A stretch of 42,909 nt of DNA from Tieghemiomyces parasiticus (GCA_027575765.1 JANBPT010000343.1:1-42909); one strand, 5' to 3'; counted from the stretch's first letter, positions 29,874 to 42,909 are shown. The notes: generated from the letters alone by a model not told the origin. Numbers and translations are program-made.

Positions 29874-31388
29874 ATGGCCATTTGCAAATTCTTTCTCGAA
29901 AATCGGTGTAACAAGGGCGATGCGTGTCGATTCGAACACCCGCGGAATCCGCCTCGCACCCAATTTGGTAGTCGTCGTAAGTCCACTGATATGTGTCGAG
30001 CGCTAGAGACGCGGGCGCACATGAATGCCTACCCCTCACGGAATCACCGGAATGGGTCACATTCGAGGTACCTCTGCATTCACAAATAGAACCTACCCCT
30101 TCACCCAGAATCTCGTTGCCGCCTTCGCCTCTCACCCTTTAGGCAAATCCCGCCTTTAAATTGTTCACGCATACGGCTTGGTTCCTAACCTCGGTGTTAA
30201 ACATGTATTATTCGCAACTCCGACCGCCCCTCATATGACCTGTCCTGCATACCCCCAGAACCCTTCGGCAATACCGGCGGTGGCGGATCGTTTTCAGGCG
30301 GGCAAAATCGCTCGGGCTCCTCGTTCGGCTATGATGGTGGCTATGGTAATCAGGGGCACGACAGCCAACCGCGGTACTCGTCGGGCCAGAACCGCCACCC
30401 CTCTAATAGCCGCCAGGGTGCTGAGGCCCCTGCCCGTCGGGTGGGCGAGCCGACGTAAGTGAGACGGACCGATGCTTTCTTTATCTACCGACCCCTTTCT
30501 GTCAAGAACGACGTGCCCAGCTAATGTCGATCTATAACTTACAGTATATACTCTCCGTCTACCCTCATCTATCTTTTACCCTTGGTCCCTCCTTAACCAC
30601 AACTGCTAACCAGCGTCGAGTCGATCGAGAGTGACATGCGCAACCACGCCCATATGTGGCGGTACAGCTGCTACGGACCCGAGAATCGCTACCCGAACCT
30701 CATCGCTAATAAGGATCTCAGCCCCGAGGAACTACAGCTGCTCTACCGCCGTTGCACCGTCGAGGCCCACCGGGAAGCCTACCGCAATTTTCTCACCGCC
30801 TGTGACACAAATGTGAACAAGGCCGTGCACCGGATCCGCAGTAACCCCCAACAAGCCCTGCGGGATGCCAAGGCCATGTTTCGGGGCGAGGGACCGTCTT
30901 CCCGGACCGGGGCTTCCGCTGTGCTGTCTGAGCCACTCCCGCCGTTTGACATTAACAACTGCCGCCACAACTCTACCCTAGCCGGCCCGTTCACTTCAAC
31001 GACAGCCAATGCGTCGGCCTTTGGGCCACCGGCCTCCGCTATGGGTCAACCACGACCACCACCTTCGGGACCTTTTTCGTCGGCCACGCCGGCTTTCCAG
31101 TCTGCCGCACCTCTACCGCAGTCCACACCTTGGTCGCAACAACCACAGCCGTTTGGCGCTAATTCAAGCTCCACATCGGCGTTCCCCGCCGCTCCGGCCG
31201 CTGGTAATAACCAGTGGGGCGCGGGTGCGTCAGTGCCTTTGCAGGGCCAGCCGGGCGAGCCCGTCACCCGCAGTACGGCCCCTCCCCACGAATACACTCC
31301 CCAGGAGATTGAAGCTTTCCGGGCCGAACGGTTCACGCTCGGGGCCATACCTGAATTCCAACCGCCGCCGGAGTTTTGGATTGCTTGA
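29874..31388 (+). CDS. NUP42: NUP42-like FG nucleoporin with CCCH zinc finger, 3 exons
   Basis: Cytoplasmic-face nuclear-pore protein that binds Gle1 and promotes mRNA export through Dbp5. Exons 29874-29976, 30259-30454 and 30614-31388; 357 aa. Residues 4-22 form the N-terminal CCCH finger (CKFFLENRCNKGDACRFEH; C-x7-C-x5-C-x3-H), as in human NUP42/NUPL2. A Gly/Asn/Ser-rich linker follows, then a charged helical region (about 100-175). Next is an FG-type segment with SAFG, PFGAN and many Ser/Pro/Ala, though FG dipeptides are few. The C-terminal FTLGAIPEFQPPPEF matches the Gle1-binding tail of the family. All junctions keep frame. Poly(A) signal AATAAA is at 31460-31465. Confidence 0.9.
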
Positions 31389-31852
31389 TTAGTTACTTTG
31401 TCCCCCCCTCTCCGCCCCTCGGGTCGACATTGCTGATGCTCCCAATGGCATTTTACCCGAATAAATCACACATGTATACTGTTTCTAATTTCTTGGCAAT
31501 AGGCCACAAAGAGATCGGTCGCTCAGGCGACGGAGGATGTTGGCCGGAGTTTTAGATAGGATAAGGCGACCGGCTGGGAGCGGAGTTGAGCCGTCGTGCT
31601 AATCTCAGGTAAAAGGAGTTGGTGGGTTTATAGGCGAGTACAGGTTGGTAGAGGTTTCCTAGGTACAACAGGAAGAGGAGAAGGGAAAAAAAGCGGTCAT
31701 TCCGTCTTGATGAACGATCAAAAAGAGGAAGACGAAAGGGTAAGGAGAGGGGGCTTGAGGTGGTATGTTCCAAACGTCAACTTTGTGTCGCATGACACTG
31801 TTCCGTGCGTGGGCACTCCAGGATCCCGGTCAGTTTCACCATACGATACACT
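31389..31852. other. Convergent 3' intergenic region NUP42/proteasome alpha-4
   Basis: Includes a consensus AATAAA at 31460-31465 for NUP42. No gene is seen. Confidence 0.5.
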
Positions 31853-33474
<1,622 letters not shown>

Positions 33475-35223
33475 ATGACCGATGCCAATGCCGGAAGTGG
33501 CCAGCTTGACACGGCATTTCCGCCACCCCCGGAGTATTACAAGCAGTTTACAGCAGAGAATCTGGCCAAGTTGGCCGAGCACCGTACCGTCCACCCGGAC
33601 ACGGACAGGGACGACGTACCTGGGGAATTATCTTTTCTCGTCCCACCAACCATTCCGCCGGAAGATGACTACTACATTTTTGGCCGACGGTGGCTGGTAA
33701 GTTTTGAGTCGGCCTCACCTCGGCTTTTTTATATTTTTACTATTGGGTATCTCTGAGCCAGCAAATTAAACTAACGCCACCTTTGGCATTTCAGGTTCAT
33801 TTTCACTCACCGACGATAATACTTGCCGCCCGAGGCGTCTCCTCCGCCCACTGGCCTCACTGCCGATTACCCTCTCCCTTTGCAGGTTCAAGACATCCTA
33901 CCGACGCTCCCCGAGCAGAACGTTGAACAGCTCTACCCCGAGGCTAACTTCAGTAAGTAGTCTGTTATGTTTATCAACCGAACGCGAGCCACATATACAG
34001 CCAGCACAATATGCTCAAATTCGAGTGAAGGGCGGGGAAAGGACTGTGCGGATAGCCTTACCTATCCCCCCCGTACCTGTGCCGTCTTAGAAGCAAATCC
34101 TAACCATATAAATCTGCTTCTGCCCATCCAGACCGCGTCAAGGAACTCAAGAAGCTCAATACTTCACTTATCTTCAAATATCTTGAGCTCATCGAGCGGC
34201 TGTCGCAGAAGCCTGAAAAGGTAAGGGGTCAAAACGGTCTACCTAGTTGGAGAGCCGGCTTAGCTTTGCGTCCACCTTTAAGGCCACAGCGCAACGGGAG
34301 AGGGGAGTAGAGGGCTCTACCTGTTGAACTGCCATTATCTTTGCGCCCAATGGCCGCCTGATTCGTCCAAGTCTTCTTACACGTCGGCCATTTCAACCCT
34401 ATCCCTCATTACCATTATAGTGCGAAACAGATATCGATGACATCCGGTTGATTCTCATCAATATGCACCACTTGATCAATGAGTACCGGCCCTACCAGGT
34501 AAGAGGTCACTAGCACTTGACCGCGCTAATGGACACATCCTTGGCGCGCACAGGCCGTATTGACAAGTAAGGTCCATGGACTAGTTTTAACCCGACTATC
34601 TCGCACCACCCTTCACCCTACCCCCCCCCTTACGGTCCTTATCAGGCCCGTGAGACTCTTAAGCTGGTTATGGCGGACCAGGTGGAGCGACGTGACCGGT
34701 CCGCTCAAGAAATCACTAAGTAAGTTTATTGACACGCCGACGCCATTCGCCTATGGCAGACGATTATTGCCCATGGTTAGCGCTTGGCTAACATGTGAGG
34801 GTAGTAGTAGAATGGCCACTAATGCCAGTGTCTGACTATTTGTACAACCCATTTACCATTTGATAGCGGTTGCGAGAAACTACGAACGGATTTGGCCGAG
34901 TCGTCCGATCATATCCGCCAGAAATTACAGGTGGCGCGCCACACTCTAGAATCTCAAGTGGTAAGTCTGACTGTAGGGGGTTTTCTTTAACGTAGACATT
35001 GAGCGATTACTACCTGGCCATTAGAAGCCTGTTCTAACACCACCGCCTTCCTTATCCCCTCCCCCTTTCCTCAAATCACACGCCACTTCCCTGATGACGT
35101 ACTTAGGTTATTCAGCCGACCATCATGGACCAGCCCTCTAACTCGCCTTTGCCGAAGGGAACGCGGGACGACAGTATGGTACAAAACATGAAGGCGGCAC
35201 TCGACTTGTTAAGCGCACTTTGA
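33475..35223 (+). CDS. MED7: Mediator complex subunit 7 (MED7), 7 exons
   Basis: Middle-module hinge subunit of Mediator, bridging activators and RNA polymerase II, with MED21 as partner. Exons: 33475-33696, 33886-33952, 34132-34220, 34421-34498, 34646-34719, 34867-34960, 35107-35223; 246 aa. The N-terminus has the family signature TAFPPPPEYYKQFT (13-26), then LSFLVPPTIPPED (about 52-64) and YIFGRRW. Exon 2 has QDILPTLPEQNVEQLYP. Exons 3-6 form two long helices, including LNTSLIFKYLELIERL and [25 protein letters not shown], which pair with MED21. The C-terminal 40 residues are Pro/Ser-rich. In intron 1 a second acceptor at 33794 precedes the chosen one at 33885. The chosen site keeps the conserved residues. 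Poly(A) signal at 35264-35269. Confidence 0.94.
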
Positions 35224-35329
35224 GAGCGAGTGGGGCTATGCATGTATCAAATTTTGACTTCGAAATAAATATCTAGGAATGGTAACATGTACGATGTATT
35301 TTGACGACATTTTCTCCTTTGTCCTAACC

Positions 35330-37924
35330 TTACCCGGTGACCGCCTCTTCATCACTGCTATCGGCAAATACGGCCTCGAAAACGGCTGCCGGCGGTCGAG
35401 GGACTACCAACGCAGTGGGGTGGCTGTAAATTGGGTGGTCAACCCCGGGGGGCAGGTTGTTGAAATCGGCCGCCGTGGGTACCCGACGCCCCACCCCAGA
35501 GGCTGCTAAATCTTGACCTGGCTGCTCTAAGGTGGACACCGTGGATGATACGGGCTGATCCCAGCGTGCCCCCCACCGACCCGAACGGGTCGGTTTGTCC
35601 TCGACTACCGGCGGGTCTGGGTTTAAACACTTTGATCTTGACGATGATGAAGCCCCTGTACCACTGGAATCGGGCCGCTGGGATATCAGCTGGGAATCCC
35701 TGGCGGGCGCTTCGTCGTCGACGATGGGGGCTGGTTTGGGCACGCCAAAGCGACGGCACAGGAGGCCATGTGGATGGAACGTCGCTACCCGCCGCGTCAT
35801 TGGCCCAAGGAAATTCATTGCCGCGGCCTCGGCGGCCGTCTTTAACCACGCATCGGCACGGGTGTTAGTAATCCGAACTTTGGGTGGAGGTGGTGGTTGC
35901 GGCAGCGGAATGGAATCGGTTTGTGATGTTGCGCTCAGGGTGGAGGTGACGGCTACATCCGTCGACCTTACATCGGGTGCTAGTGAAGTAGCTACCGGGT
36001 CAGGACGGTACAGTCCCGGCGCGAATGTCTTGATCACCTCGCGTTCCTGAGCAGGTGCGAAGGCGGATAGAAAGGAAGATTTGTTGGCGGGACTAGCGCC
36101 AGTGGATCGATGCGAATCCGTAGACACCGGGACTGTTGTAGTAGCCATAACTATCAAGTCCTCCCGACGTCGTCGGAGTTGGTCCAGGTTGGCCTGGGAG
36201 GCAGAGACGGCGGTTGGAGTGGCCCGGGATGTAACCGGCAATTCCGGGTCGGGTTGCAACCGGGCCTCCAAAGCCTGGGCCTGGCGAACGAGGCGCTGGC
36301 GGGTACGGTCTGCCATATAAGCGGCGGCCACGGTTTCCTTGGTCTCGACGTGCGGGGAAGAGGCCGACGGGAGGTCTGCCGTCGAATTAGCAACAGTCAG
36401 TTTGGATTGGCGTGCGGGTGCCGGTTTGGAACGCGTCTGGGTCCGAAGTATGGTGGGAATCCGCTTGCCAGGGGTAAATTCTGACGGGACGGCTCTCGGC
36501 GTCACCGTACTATGGGTGTAAGGGGATTCTATCCTCTCTTCGTACAAAACGAAGCCCGTCAGGGGCGCCCGGCTATCGTGACAGCGCCCCTGACGGAGAC
36601 GCAGCGTGATGTGGCAAACGGGTATCAGGCCGTGCTTTGTCTGGTACGCCAGCCGCGACGATGCTGATGCGGAACTAGGATAGGTCGATACATTAGCCGT
36701 CGCGGGTTGCCGAGCCACAATCGGGTCCGGGGATTCCTCGTCGCTGTCTACAATGGTCATCCGGAAGGAGCTGATGGGAGTAGGTCGGGGGGTGACCTTG
36801 GGAGGTGCTAAGGCCGAGTTGTCTGCTGGTGGGCCAGGCACATATGGACTTCTAGTAGACGATGAAGAAGCCCCACTAAACCCTGCGCGTAATGATCTCG
36901 GCCGGCTTCCATACCTTTCGGCCAGCAGGGCCTCGGCCAGGTTAAGGTGACTAGAGCCGAGCCCATGGCGCGACTCGCCACTCTCTTTCGCCGCAAGCAC
37001 AGACGGCGCCGCATCAGTTGAAGCGCCCCCTATCACCTTGGCCCAGCCAACCCGATCCAATAGTCGCTGACCTACGGAGGTTGCTTTTATGGCGGTCGAG
37101 TCTTCCTCTGCCAGTCCCAGATGCCGTTTAACTGGCTTTGACAGGAGGTCCAGGATATGCGTCGGTCGTTCACTAGGGATGATGGACGCGATGACCGGGC
37201 CGCGGGCAGCTGGACCGATTTTCCGCCGGGTGGCCGAGGTAGAGGGCCGAGTATCGGGTGCGACTCGGCTGGGTAGCTCGAAGGAAGGTGAGGTCTCGCC
37301 ATGCGGTTCGATGTAAGTTGAATCGGCGTCGTCCGGGTCGGTGTAGGGGTCAAAGCTGATGATCGCCCGGGACGGCCGACTCTTGCCTGGCCTCCGCGTG
37401 CGAAACTCGCCGGAGGCCCCAGAACTACTACGGTCAGTGGCCGCCGAGAGTAGCCGCTCCTGCCGGTCCCGCTTATCCTCGTCGTCCATAAAATCATCGA
37501 TACTCTGGGTCAGCTGCCTCGCCACGGTTTCGCTAGGCTGATTGCGATCCTGAACATCACCCGGCATGGCTGTGGCGGTCGCCTCGGTGTCCATCTTTTG
37601 CCGCCGCTTCCGTGACCGGGATGAATAGAATGCCTGTGGGGCCCAGCCCTCCTTGGACCCGACGGTATTGAAATACCCGGCTGAGAAGCCGCCCGTGAAG
37701 GCACCGTGAAACCGGCGGTTGCCCTGCTCGTCGCGAGCCTCAAGTTGCCAAGCGGGTCGATAGTCTGCGTACGGCAGGACGGAATCCCCCATATGGGCCC
37801 AGTGTTCTCGCGCTAGAGGTTCATCAAAGCCTGTACCGATGCCGGCCAGATCAGCATCCTCGTCGCTGTAGGCATGGGGTTGTCCGGCGTGGGATGGCGT
37901 TCCATGGGGTCGTTTGCGAGACAT
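35330..37924 (-). CDS. GPATCH1-like splicing factor (DUF1604 domain) with degenerate G-patch
   Basis: 864 aa, single exon. GPATCH1 proteins join the spliceosome through an N-terminal DUF1604/TGH domain and activate a DEAH helicase through their G-patch. The ATG at 37924 (MSRKRPHG) was chosen over an in-frame 37975 start whose added residues are hydrophobic and not family-like. The DUF1604 region covers about 20-100, with [20 protein letters not shown] and [27 protein letters not shown] follows near 145. [14 protein letters not shown] and [12 protein letters not shown] (about 270-300) lie where the G-patch should be. The hydrophobic and GW residues remain, but the Gly-rich GxGxG part is missing. 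Near 690-735, [20 protein letters not shown] matches the conserved C-terminal block. Much of the rest is Pro/Ser/Thr-rich. It ends 106 bp from the MED7 stop, convergent. Confidence 0.85.
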   Translation of the reverse strand: MSRKRPHGTPSHAGQPHAYSDEDADLAGIGTGFDEPLAREHWAHMGDSVLPYADYRPAWQLEARDEQGNRRFHGAFTGGFSAGYFNTVGSKEGWAPQAFYSSRSRKRRQKMDTEATATAMPGDVQDRNQPSETVARQLTQSIDDFMDDEDKRDRQERLLSAATDRSSSGASGEFRTRRPGKSRPSRAIISFDPYTDPDDADSTYIEPHGETSPSFELPSRVAPDTRPSTSATRRKIGPAARGPVIASIIPSERPTHILDLLSKPVKRHLGLAEEDSTAIKATSVGQRLLDRVGWAKVIGGASTDAAPSVLAAKESGESRHGLGSSHLNLAEALLAERYGSRPRSLRAGFSGASSSSTRSPYVPGPPADNSALAPPKVTPRPTPISSFRMTIVDSDEESPDPIVARQPATANVSTYPSSASASSRLAYQTKHGLIPVCHITLRLRQGRCHDSRAPLTGFVLYEERIESPYTHSTVTPRAVPSEFTPGKRIPTILRTQTRSKPAPARQSKLTVANSTADLPSASSPHVETKETVAAAYMADRTRQRLVRQAQALEARLQPDPELPVTSRATPTAVSASQANLDQLRRRREDLIVMATTTVPVSTDSHRSTGASPANKSSFLSAFAPAQEREVIKTFAPGLYRPDPVATSLAPDVRSTDVAVTSTLSATSQTDSIPLPQPPPPPKVRITNTRADAWLKTAAEAAAMNFLGPMTRRVATFHPHGLLCRRFGVPKPAPIVDDEAPARDSQLISQRPDSSGTGASSSSRSKCLNPDPPVVEDKPTRSGRWGARWDQPVSSTVSTLEQPGQDLAASGVGRRVPTAADFNNLPPGVDHPIYSHPTALVVPRPPAAVFEAVFADSSDEEAVTG

Positions 37925-39499
37925 GGCTATAGCTAAGGGAAATGAATAAGCAACTAATGAGCAATATAGTAACAAGGCAGAGTTGGCGGTGTGGAGTTCA
38001 ATGGAGAAGAGCCCGCGCCCCTAGGCTATCGTGGCATGGTTTCTGGGGGCATTCGCCATGTCTAAGTGAATCAAGAACCGAAGCCAAGTCGGTCTGGTAT
38101 AACGTGCGGCAATCCCCAGCTGCGGGAATATACGAGAGTGACGGTGGCGAACTACGTAAGGCCAGGGTTCACGATTACCAAGTCTATGCGGCAGGGTGGG
38201 TAATCACAATAGTTCAGTTCGGCTAGAGAATTTCGATAGTCGACCGTCTCATTTCTTAACGGGGCCCATACCGTTAGGTTATGACTGGAGAAGTAGACGA
38301 CACGGTGTATCCCACTACCAAACACCCATACCTTTTTCTGTGGGTCGCGTTTACTTGATGAATATTCATAGTGTAGGGCCAATAGTTCTAAACTATTATT
38401 TCAAATGGGGCTGTCTAATTTTAAAGCTGTTATGGCTGCCAGAGTGGCCTTCAGTTTTAGAAAAATAATAATCCATCGGCTGAACATCAGGGTCATTACA
38501 CGGTATCAACGGGCACCACCTTGGCCAAAGTAGTTAATCCGGCAAAATCGCATAGATCATGCTAAAGCCATTCCATCTGTAGGTTACTTGGACCACCGGC
38601 ATCCCTGCATGTTAAATTTGAATGGCCAGGTGCCACTTCGGAAAATCATGGTGGCCCACAGCCCATTTAAAATCTTCACGGACGTAGGGGATCTATCCAT
38701 TGAACAATACCATTTTAAACCCCTGCAATTTTCCCAATGTGTAATTATGGTCAGTAGAAATGCCTTCACAATTATTTGCGGGTCACCTGTATCACAACAT
38801 TGTTGCGCCTCCCATGCCCCCCATCACAGCCTGATTCCGATCAATAGGGACCTACCTGTTCGACTTTTATTCTGGCCTATTTAGGTATACTCTACTACCC
38901 GGCTTCCGCTGTTCTACCCATATTCGATATTCCCCTTCCTTGCTCTTATTCTCAGTATTCTTTTTCAGTGACACCCAATCTTCCTGATTAATTGGATGTC
39001 GCTTCCATTCCAGGTGCTGCCGCCTCTATCCTTTTAAGGCCGTGTATTCATCATTAGTGATCAAACGGCTGCTAATCGGTATCCTATTGGTGCTGGGCCC
39101 CGCCATACTGTTGTCCAGACTTCTCTTAGGTCCAGCTAAGTAGCTTCTATGACTAACGCCGGCTGCTGTCCAAGTATAAAAACCTTCCCGGTCGCCTCTC
39201 AATAAAACGACAATCACCACTTAAACCATCACCCCCCCCAATCTACATTTGAGTCTAAACAGCTAGATTTCCTTTATTCGTACACTTGGAACTACCACTA
39301 CCATATAACCGGCAATAACGGCCAATTATAGATGTAAGATTAGCTATACTACTTGTTGATTAATGCACATCTGCCTAGCTCGTCGATGGTGCCAAGAAAA
39401 TATTCAAGCAATAATTTACTAGATATTAGATATATATAATACCAAACGAGTGTAGACTAGCCTTAGAATAGAAACGTAGCTCCAGCGTAATGCAATGTA
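37925..39499. other. AT-rich gene-poor region
   Basis: Upstream flank of the GPATCH1-like gene, then sequence that becomes AT-rich past about 38340. Opposed short frames at 38584-38884 look like relics at best. No TIRs or LTR ends were found. Confidence 0.35.
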
Positions 39500-39900
39500 C
39501 AGAGTGTTATTTTTGTGTCGGCTCCGTCCGACGATTCCGCGCCAGGCTCTTTGATGCCTCCGGTGGTGACACTTTCCTGTACGGGAGGTCAAGATGTAGA
39601 ACGGGCCTCGTTCTTGCGGGTCGCGACAAGGGGAAACGCGGTGACAGGCTTGGTCATTGTTGGATTAGCGAGAATGATGTTTTTGGGTGTAAACGGCACA
39701 AGAACTTCCTTTTCATCTGAGATTTTCCTTTATTTGATGGGTTATTTGTCGTAATATATATAGCTCAGGGTACTCAACAAAGAATTGTTGGACGCTTTTG
39801 ATAAAGACGGTTTTGATTAATACCGCGATAAACAGGGTTACTAAAATGATTTTATCAGCGCCTGCTGCTATCCAACATTGGCACTACATTATAATGAATT
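39500..39900 (+). repeat. Copy A of a roughly 400-bp diverged direct repeat
   Basis: Aligns along its length with 40437-40862, clearly related but with many substitutions and several indels. Shared landmarks include CTTTTGATAAAGA, TTTGTCGTAATATATATA, ACTCAACAAAGAATTGT and TTGGTCATTGTTGGAT. A hairpin-forming AGAACGGGCCTCGTTCT occurs in both. The two copies are in direct orientation about 940 bp apart. Ends do not show clear TG/CA, so LTR identity is not established. Confidence 0.8.
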
Positions 39901-39981
39901 ATGGAAATCGGAGATGGTAATACAGGGTAGACAAGTTAGTGAGGCGATCTTGGTTAAGGATGCTCACATTGCAGGCCGCTT

Positions 39982-40434
39982 TCACTTGAGGTCGTAACTC
40001 TCCTTGATAGCCTTGAGCCTCGTATTTTTAACCTCCATGGCAGCATTAAACTCATGGCGCCATTCTTCCATTGCCTCCATGTAAATGCAATGCTTACGTA
40101 CCATTTCATCAATCTCTGATGCCACAGGCATGGCCATTGGCACAGTATCTATGGCGGAGGAAGGTGTGTGGGATGAAGGGGGGCTAGTGGTGGAAGGCCG
40201 GGTAGAGCCAGCCTCGGAGGGAGCGGGAGAGGGAGGAGCTGAAATACCTCTCAACAGGAGATTCTGAGGGCCGCCAGTGGATGGGCTGGGGTAGCCAGGC
40301 AAAGTGGGCACACGTGGAGTTGGGGTGGCTTTGGTAGTTGGCGGGTGACGAGGGGCCTGGGAAACTGGTCGGTGGTAGCGGGCTATTTTGGCACGCTCAG
40401 AAGCCTTGCGTTTCACGCAGCATGACTCCAGCAA
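39982..40434 (-). CDS. Pro/Ser-rich ORF between the direct repeats, possibly element-encoded
   Basis: About 150 codons open on the minus strand, ending at 39982. The N-terminal part is Cys/Lys/Arg-rich (ESCCVKRKASERAKIARYHR), the middle Pro/Ser/Thr-rich, and the C-terminus a charged helix (EEWRHEFNAAMEVKNTRLKA). The frame extends upstream without an ATG to a TGA near 40475, so the true start is missing or lies in another exon. It fills almost all the space between the two repeat copies, and its 5' end overlaps the edge of copy B. That suggests a gag-like or other element-derived fragment. No domain was recognised. Confidence 0.4.
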   Translation of the reverse strand: MLESCCVKRKASERAKIARYHRPVSQAPRHPPTTKATPTPRVPTLPGYPSPSTGGPQNLLLRGISAPPSPAPSEAGSTRPSTTSPPSSHTPSSAIDTVPMAMPVASEIDEMVRKHCIYMEAMEEWRHEFNAAMEVKNTRLKAIKESYDLK

Positions 40435-40436
40435 AG

Positions 40437-40862
40437 TGGTTGTGTAGGATCGGCCCCGTCTGACAAATCCGCTTCAGGCTTTTTGGTGTCTCCGGTGACA
40501 ACACTTACCTATGCAGATGGTTGAGGTGTAGAACGGGCCTCGTTCTTGATAGTCATGACCAAGGGAAACGCGGTAACGGGATTGGTCATTGTTGGATAGG
40601 TGCGTATGATACTTTAGGGCGTAGATGGTTCAAGAACTTCCTTCTTTTCTGAGATGTCCCTTTATTTTATGGGTTCTTTGTCGTAATATATATAACTCAT
40701 GACACTCAACAAAGAATTGTCAAATGCTTTTGATAAAGAGGCATTTTAATTAATAAGCGTGATTAATAAGGTCTCTATCATGAATATATCCGCGTATGTT
40801 GCTACGCAACGCCGGAACCCAGTGCGTTGGCACTACAATTTATTATGCACATACATGATAAA
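40437..40862 (+). repeat. Copy B of the roughly 400-bp diverged direct repeat
   Basis: Partner of 39500-39900, same orientation. It shares the AGAACGGGCCTCGTTCT hairpin and the GTAATATATATA box, and similarity runs on to TTGGCACTACA near its right end. Confidence 0.8.
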
Positions 40863-42750
40863 TGACAAGGCAGGCTGCTCGCCTTTTAAATGTCTTGAAT
40901 TCGGTGTTGGGAATCCGTTAGGTATAGTAGAGGACCTGGCCTTAACTTCCCCTGGTGATGAATCGTTAGCTTGGCAAGTCAGGCGTAGGTTGTGTGGCGT
41001 TATGTGTATGCCTTGCGGATACTTACGCTGCAAACTTTCCCGAGTGTGTTGTAAACCTACCGACTACTTGCTAGGGAGATATCCTGCGTCGTCATATTCC
41101 GCTGGTCACGTCAATTACCTTTCCGGGGTTCGGGAGGGGTGGACTCGCCGCTACACTATCATCTAAACGGCTAGAGGTATATGTTGATCTACTAACCGAG
41201 TACTAAGCCACTACTCACAAAATAGCATCTGGCCTCATTGGGGCTTCCCTATTGCTCACGTGCATACTAGGCGTGTGGCCTTGGTCCACCCTGGAGAGGC
41301 CAGGGGAGCTTCATTCGTTTGGGTACCTAGGAAATATGGTACCCAAGCGATGTTGCATAGATATGGTGTGTAGGGACTGTAAATATTAGTCCATAGTGTC
41401 CTTTGCTCCGTATCTCGACTTAACCAACGATGTACAATTTGTATACATCACCGAAGTCTCGTCCGAGCCCATTACCGCGCCTATCAATGTGGCCAGTGGA
41501 TGGTTTATCGGACGACTATCCTGCGGTGACCAACGATGGGCGATGTTACTTCACCTTGATTTTTTGAAATCATCTTCCATTAACTCTCATATAGTTTCTA
41601 CCGGCCCTCGACCTCTCCTCTACCTTACTTGTAAATAAGCCGCCGCTCGACGACTGATCGATCTGATAGCTGTAGCCATCAGTCAACAAAGTCACCCGCC
41701 CTCAAAGAGAATAGGAGGGTATCCATGTACCGACGACAACGCCCCGGAAACAGCGAGGCCAGTTTGTTGCTAATGGATTTAAGTAAAGCTCGAAGCACAC
41801 CTACTGACACTTCGATGTCCCATACAACATCCATCTTTAATCTCACCTCTCCATAACCTGGCATTTGCAAAACCTTTCTTTCATGTACCCTCACCCGCTT
41901 TGCGCGCACTATAGGATAATTTCCATCGATTGGAAATCAGCGAGGAGTTAGCGGGATGGGGGCAGATATAGGCCATACATAGGGGATGAAGGCGAATCCG
42001 TTATAACCCCAGGAAATCAAATTGTGGGGACACGGTGCTCTTATCAACGCCTAGGCAACTCCAGTATGGTGTAATCCCCTTAGCACGACGGCCCGTGCAC
42101 TCGCCGTGCTATGTACTCGCACCCATCGCAAGCCACGGCTACTCGGCCCCACGGGCTATTCATCTAGAGCCGTGGTGTACGTATAGTCTGTGTCGTGAGT
42201 TCGCTGCTTCTAGAGCGAATAAGGAGGCAGACCGGGTGGCCTCCCCATCTCCATTACCACACCACAACTGGAGTGGGAGGTAATGATCAGGGCCAATTGA
42301 TGTACCCCAACAAATTGTCTAACTCTGGCCTCCGCATTGACCGGCTTCGCAAACTGAGGTACCCTAGTCTGTGTCATTTCGATCATCCGTATGTTACGTT
42401 TAATGTCCCTGGGTCTGCCTCACAACGTAAGCCATAACAGGAAGGACTCTGGCCGCTCCAATGCGCCCTTTCCCTCCGCCAGCAAATACTGAGAGCGCTT
42501 TTGGCACGCCGTAAGGACCTCATTTATCACAGGCCCACTTGGCCCTGTTCGAGAAACTTTTGATGCTTCCATACGGGTTCGCTCGGCCCTGCCGACCCCA
42601 AAACACCTCACCAGCCCTGCAACTCCCGTATCGATTTAAAACGAGGTACCATCACCCGATTCACCAGCGCCCGCGCCTTTGGTAGACGCCGTGCTCTATC
42701 AGTCTTCCCCCCCCCCACGTTCTTCCCGCCCTGTGCTTTTTTTTTTTCAG
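40863..42750. other. Gene-poor right flank
   Basis: A 135-aa plus frame (40759-41166) starts inside repeat copy B and has no recognisable domain. A minus stretch ending at a GTAAGTAT donor near 41026 is unassigned. Otherwise nothing can be supported. Pyrimidine-rich sequence rises from about 42700. Confidence 0.35.
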
Positions 42751-42909
42751 ATGCCCACGGAGTGGCACCATTCCACCCCGCCCTCTCGCCACCGCCCATC
42801 TCGTCAGGCCCTCGCCCTCTCGCAATTGCCAGATCCCCGCCGACATTGCTTATCCTCCCAGAATCCGTACAACGTCCAACCGCGTGAATCTCCCTGCACC
42901 TTTTGGCGG
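42751..42909 (+). CDS. Open frame running off the right edge, possible 5' exon
   Basis: 53 codons open from an ATG at 42751 to the window end. The ATG directly follows a T11-CAG tract, so this could be an exon starting after an intron acceptor and not a translation start. Composition is Pro/Arg/His/Ser-rich. Another frame is also fully open here, so even the frame is uncertain. No family was recognised. Confidence 0.3.
   Translation, partial: MPTEWHHSTPPSRHRPSRQALALSQLPDPRRHCLSSQNPYNVQPRESPCTFWR

Noticed and set aside
33794..33885. Earlier acceptor in MED7 intron 1
   Set aside because: Using it adds residues unlike MED7 before the conserved QDILPTLPEQ block; the acceptor at 33885 joins directly.
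35595..36050. 151-aa plus frame
   Set aside because: Antisense of the Pro/Ser-rich GPATCH1-like gene.
38584..38884. Opposed 61-aa and 98-aa frames in AT-rich DNA
   Set aside because: No motif, no promoter or splice evidence, and the sequence looks like decayed repeat DNA.

Overview
The window reads as nuclear DNA of a fungus. Its genes carry spliceosomal introns, mostly 100-300 nt, with near-uniform GTAAGT-type donors and AG acceptors. Gene content is fungal: a UBP2-type deubiquitinase, MED7, MAK16 and a mitochondrial lipoate ligase. Several genes that bakers' yeast lacks or has heavily diverged are also present (GPATCH1-like, a Gle1-binding NUP42 homologue, a DAP1-like protein). An early-diverging zygomycete-grade lineage, for example Zoopagomycota/Dimargaritales, is my inference and not shown directly. 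The standard code is used, with TAA, TAG and TGA all serving as stops. I rebuilt exon structures by hand from frame continuity and protein-family conservation.

Layout, left to right. A small heat-shock protein (-, cut by the left edge) with a long Gln/Glu-rich insert in its alpha-crystallin domain. An 11-exon lipoate-protein ligase (-). RPA2 (+, 6 exons) convergent with the checkpoint clamp gene RAD9 (-, 4 exons). MAK16 (+). A two-exon DAP1-like gene (+). A 2.8 kb stretch with no confident gene but a decayed Ser/Thr-rich relic. UBP2-like deubiquitinase (+). A Gly-rich protein (-). A small secreted precursor with a Lys-Arg-released C-terminal peptide (-). A secreted protein of unknown family (+). 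A 1.3 kb mariner transposon with intact TIRs and TA duplication but a broken transposase. NUP42-like FG nucleoporin (+). Proteasome alpha-4 subunit (-) divergent from MED7 (+, 7 exons). GPATCH1-like splicing factor (-). Finally about 5 kb of AT-richer, gene-poor DNA with two diverged direct copies of a roughly 400 bp repeat around a Pro/Ser-rich ORF, and an open frame running off the right edge.

Most genes are unrelated housekeeping functions: DNA replication and checkpoint (RPA2, RAD9), ribosome biogenesis and possibly dormancy (MAK16, DAP1-like), transcription and mRNA export or splicing (MED7, NUP42, GPATCH1), and ubiquitin-proteasome (UBP2, alpha-4). Genes with a recognisable TATA box, namely the heat-shock and secreted-protein genes, have it 150-160 nt upstream of the ATG. 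The clearest odd points are the sHSP insert, the DAP1-like gene in a fungus, the very long RAD9 tail, the degenerate G-patch, the putative processed peptide and the frameshifted mariner.
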